Source of the DNA: Chara braunii
Lineage: Eukaryota > Streptophyta > Charophyceae > Charales > Characeae
Length of the DNA stretch: 27,711 bases
NCBI GenBank assembly: GCA_003427395.1
Contig: BFEA01000561.1
Location: 803,911 to 831,621, forward strand
Reading direction: 5' to 3'
In this document: one piece after another, positions 27,041 to 27,711 of the stretch
Position numbering within the stretch: the first letter of the stretch is position 1
How the letters are laid out: every line of letters begins with the position of its first letter
Notes under the pieces: generated by a model
The model's input: only the letters and a program-made list of their open reading frames with translations
What the model was told of the DNA's origin: nothing
Databases searched by the model: none
Position numbers and translations under genes: made by a program

Positions 27041-27535
27041 ATGACAAGCTCAGAGAGCTCGGAGTCATTGCTATACGACCCGGACTACTTCACCCCGTGG
27101 GTAAACGAAGTCCTCCGACAAAGATACCCCTGCCTAACCGAGAACCGACTGTGTCCTCAAGAGTTTCACTGCGCCACCACTAGCGACCCCAGGTGCTCTG
27201 ATTTCCCCACTCAGGACCATACCCACTACTTCACCCACCCCAGGTTTGTCGTTATCTCCACCAGCTTCCCTCCCTTTCGCCTTCTTCTTCCATATCACCA
27301 ACTCAGCGTCGTCTCGTGGAAGGCCATAGCCCCCTACTGGCCCAATACGCCTTGCGGAAACTGCCGACGACGCGGCGACCAGAGGACCCCGGACTTCCGA
27401 AGGCCTAACCCGAACGCGCGGCGATCGGCGCCACGTGGCAACTTCCGACAGCCCGACTCATCGGAACCCCACCCACCCCAAAGGGACCTCCCCGCAAATC
27501 GCCGCCCTTGGAACCAATGGCTCACCCGGCCTTGA
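27041..27535 (+). CDS. LTR-encoded protein (LTR B copy), fullest version
   Basis: ATG at 27041, 164 residues. The N-terminus is Ser/Glu-rich. DPDYFTPWVNEVLRQRYPCL, TENRLC, DPRCSDFPTQ, HYFTHPRFVVISTSFPPF and RLLLPYHQLSVVSWKAIAPY form the conserved core shared with LTR A. Then follow CGNCRRRGD, matching HCRWCRQGD of LTR1, and a long basic, Pro/Arg/Asn-rich tail of about 55 residues, likely disordered and able to bind nucleic acid. After the TGA (27533-27535) the same register stays open to the window end (ATHAYYLPGDQRRS and on), so the stop may be a recent mutation in a longer protein. Of the three copies it is the best preserved. No known domain is recognised. Gag N-terminus or an element-specific accessory protein are the leading ideas. 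Confidence 0.68.
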   Translation: MTSSESSESLLYDPDYFTPWVNEVLRQRYPCLTENRLCPQEFHCATTSDPRCSDFPTQDHTHYFTHPRFVVISTSFPPFRLLLPYHQLSVVSWKAIAPYWPNTPCGNCRRRGDQRTPDFRRPNPNARRSAPRGNFRQPDSSEPHPPQRDLPANRRPWNQWLTRP

Positions 27536-27711
27536 GCGACCCACGCATACTATCTGCCTGGTGACCAGAGACGGTCCGCCCTCTCCGCCAAATTGCACTC
27601 GTGGCCCCGAAAAACCCTGCCACAGGAGATCTCAGTTCTGACCTGGGACTCCACCCCCACTTTCCCAAAAATCATTGGCACACCCCTTTTCGCACTTCCA
27701 GGCCCACATCC

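Larger units (their letters stand above)
25291..27711 (+). mobile_element. LTR B, truncated by the window end
   Basis: It begins TGTGACGAAC directly after a run of nine C. It shares ordered blocks with LTR A over its whole visible length and shares its last about 90 visible bases with 24905-24995. By that comparison its 3' end should lie about 50-90 bases beyond the window, for a total of about 2.5 kb. It contains paired TAACTG sites, TATA box, splice donor and the ORF 27041-27535. Confidence 0.77.

Noticed and set aside
1-27711. CRISPR array, bacterial operons or prophage.
   Set aside because: Repeats are microsatellites, minisatellites or LTRs, and all recognisable proteins are eukaryotic retrotransposon proteins; no spacer-repeat pattern is present.

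Overview
The window is eukaryotic repeat-rich DNA, almost certainly from a streptophyte (a land plant or charophyte alga). It carries a plant-type L1-like LINE with a zf-RVT domain, a Ty3/gypsy element, TATA boxes, consensus GT splice donors, and long micro- and minisatellites. No bacterial operon structure and no intact host gene is visible. The acidic 3' ORF of the gypsy element reminds me of proteins annotated in Chara braunii, but that is memory only and was not checked.

Layout. 1-659: compound tetranucleotide satellite. About 770-1828: fragmentary coding and low-complexity sequence, perhaps the 3' end of another element. 1829-4140: long terminal repeat 'LTR1', bounded by TGTGATG and CGTCACA and containing an ORF. 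4141-4444: short sequence that may be the start of an internal region. 4445-10599 (minus strand): one decayed LINE with ORF1 (CCHC knuckle), then endonuclease, reverse transcriptase and zf-RVT. 10606-15444 (plus strand): decayed Ty3/gypsy internal region with gag/protease remnant, RT, RNase H remnant, integrase C-terminus after an internal deletion, and a 3' ORF with an acidic tail. 15445 to about 17550: 5' part of 'LTR A', with paired TAACTG sites, TATA box, splice donor and ORF. 17550-24900: no recognisable genes; it holds diverged about 120-bp tandem repeats, a family of covarying hairpins, a cluster of splice-donor-like sites, CT-rich sequence and a tRNA-like element. 24901-25042: an LTR 3' end, followed by a possible gag start to 25290. 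25291-27711: 'LTR B', cut by the window edge.

The main discovery candidate is that all three long LTRs (about 2.3-2.5 kb) carry a sense-strand ORF in the same relative place. The proteins of LTR A and LTR B are clearly related and that of LTR1 distantly so. In A and B the TATA box, a consensus 5' splice site and the start codon keep nearly identical spacing. A reading frame also runs across the LTR 3' end into the internal region at 24909-25290. Together these suggest a gypsy lineage whose transcript is spliced inside the LTR and whose coding region begins inside, and may cross out of, the LTR.

Most protein-coding copies are pseudogenes with stops, frameshifts and deletions. The LTR ORFs are the longest uninterrupted frames in their elements. 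No database search or alignment program was used; homology statements come from reading motifs and comparing the copies by eye.
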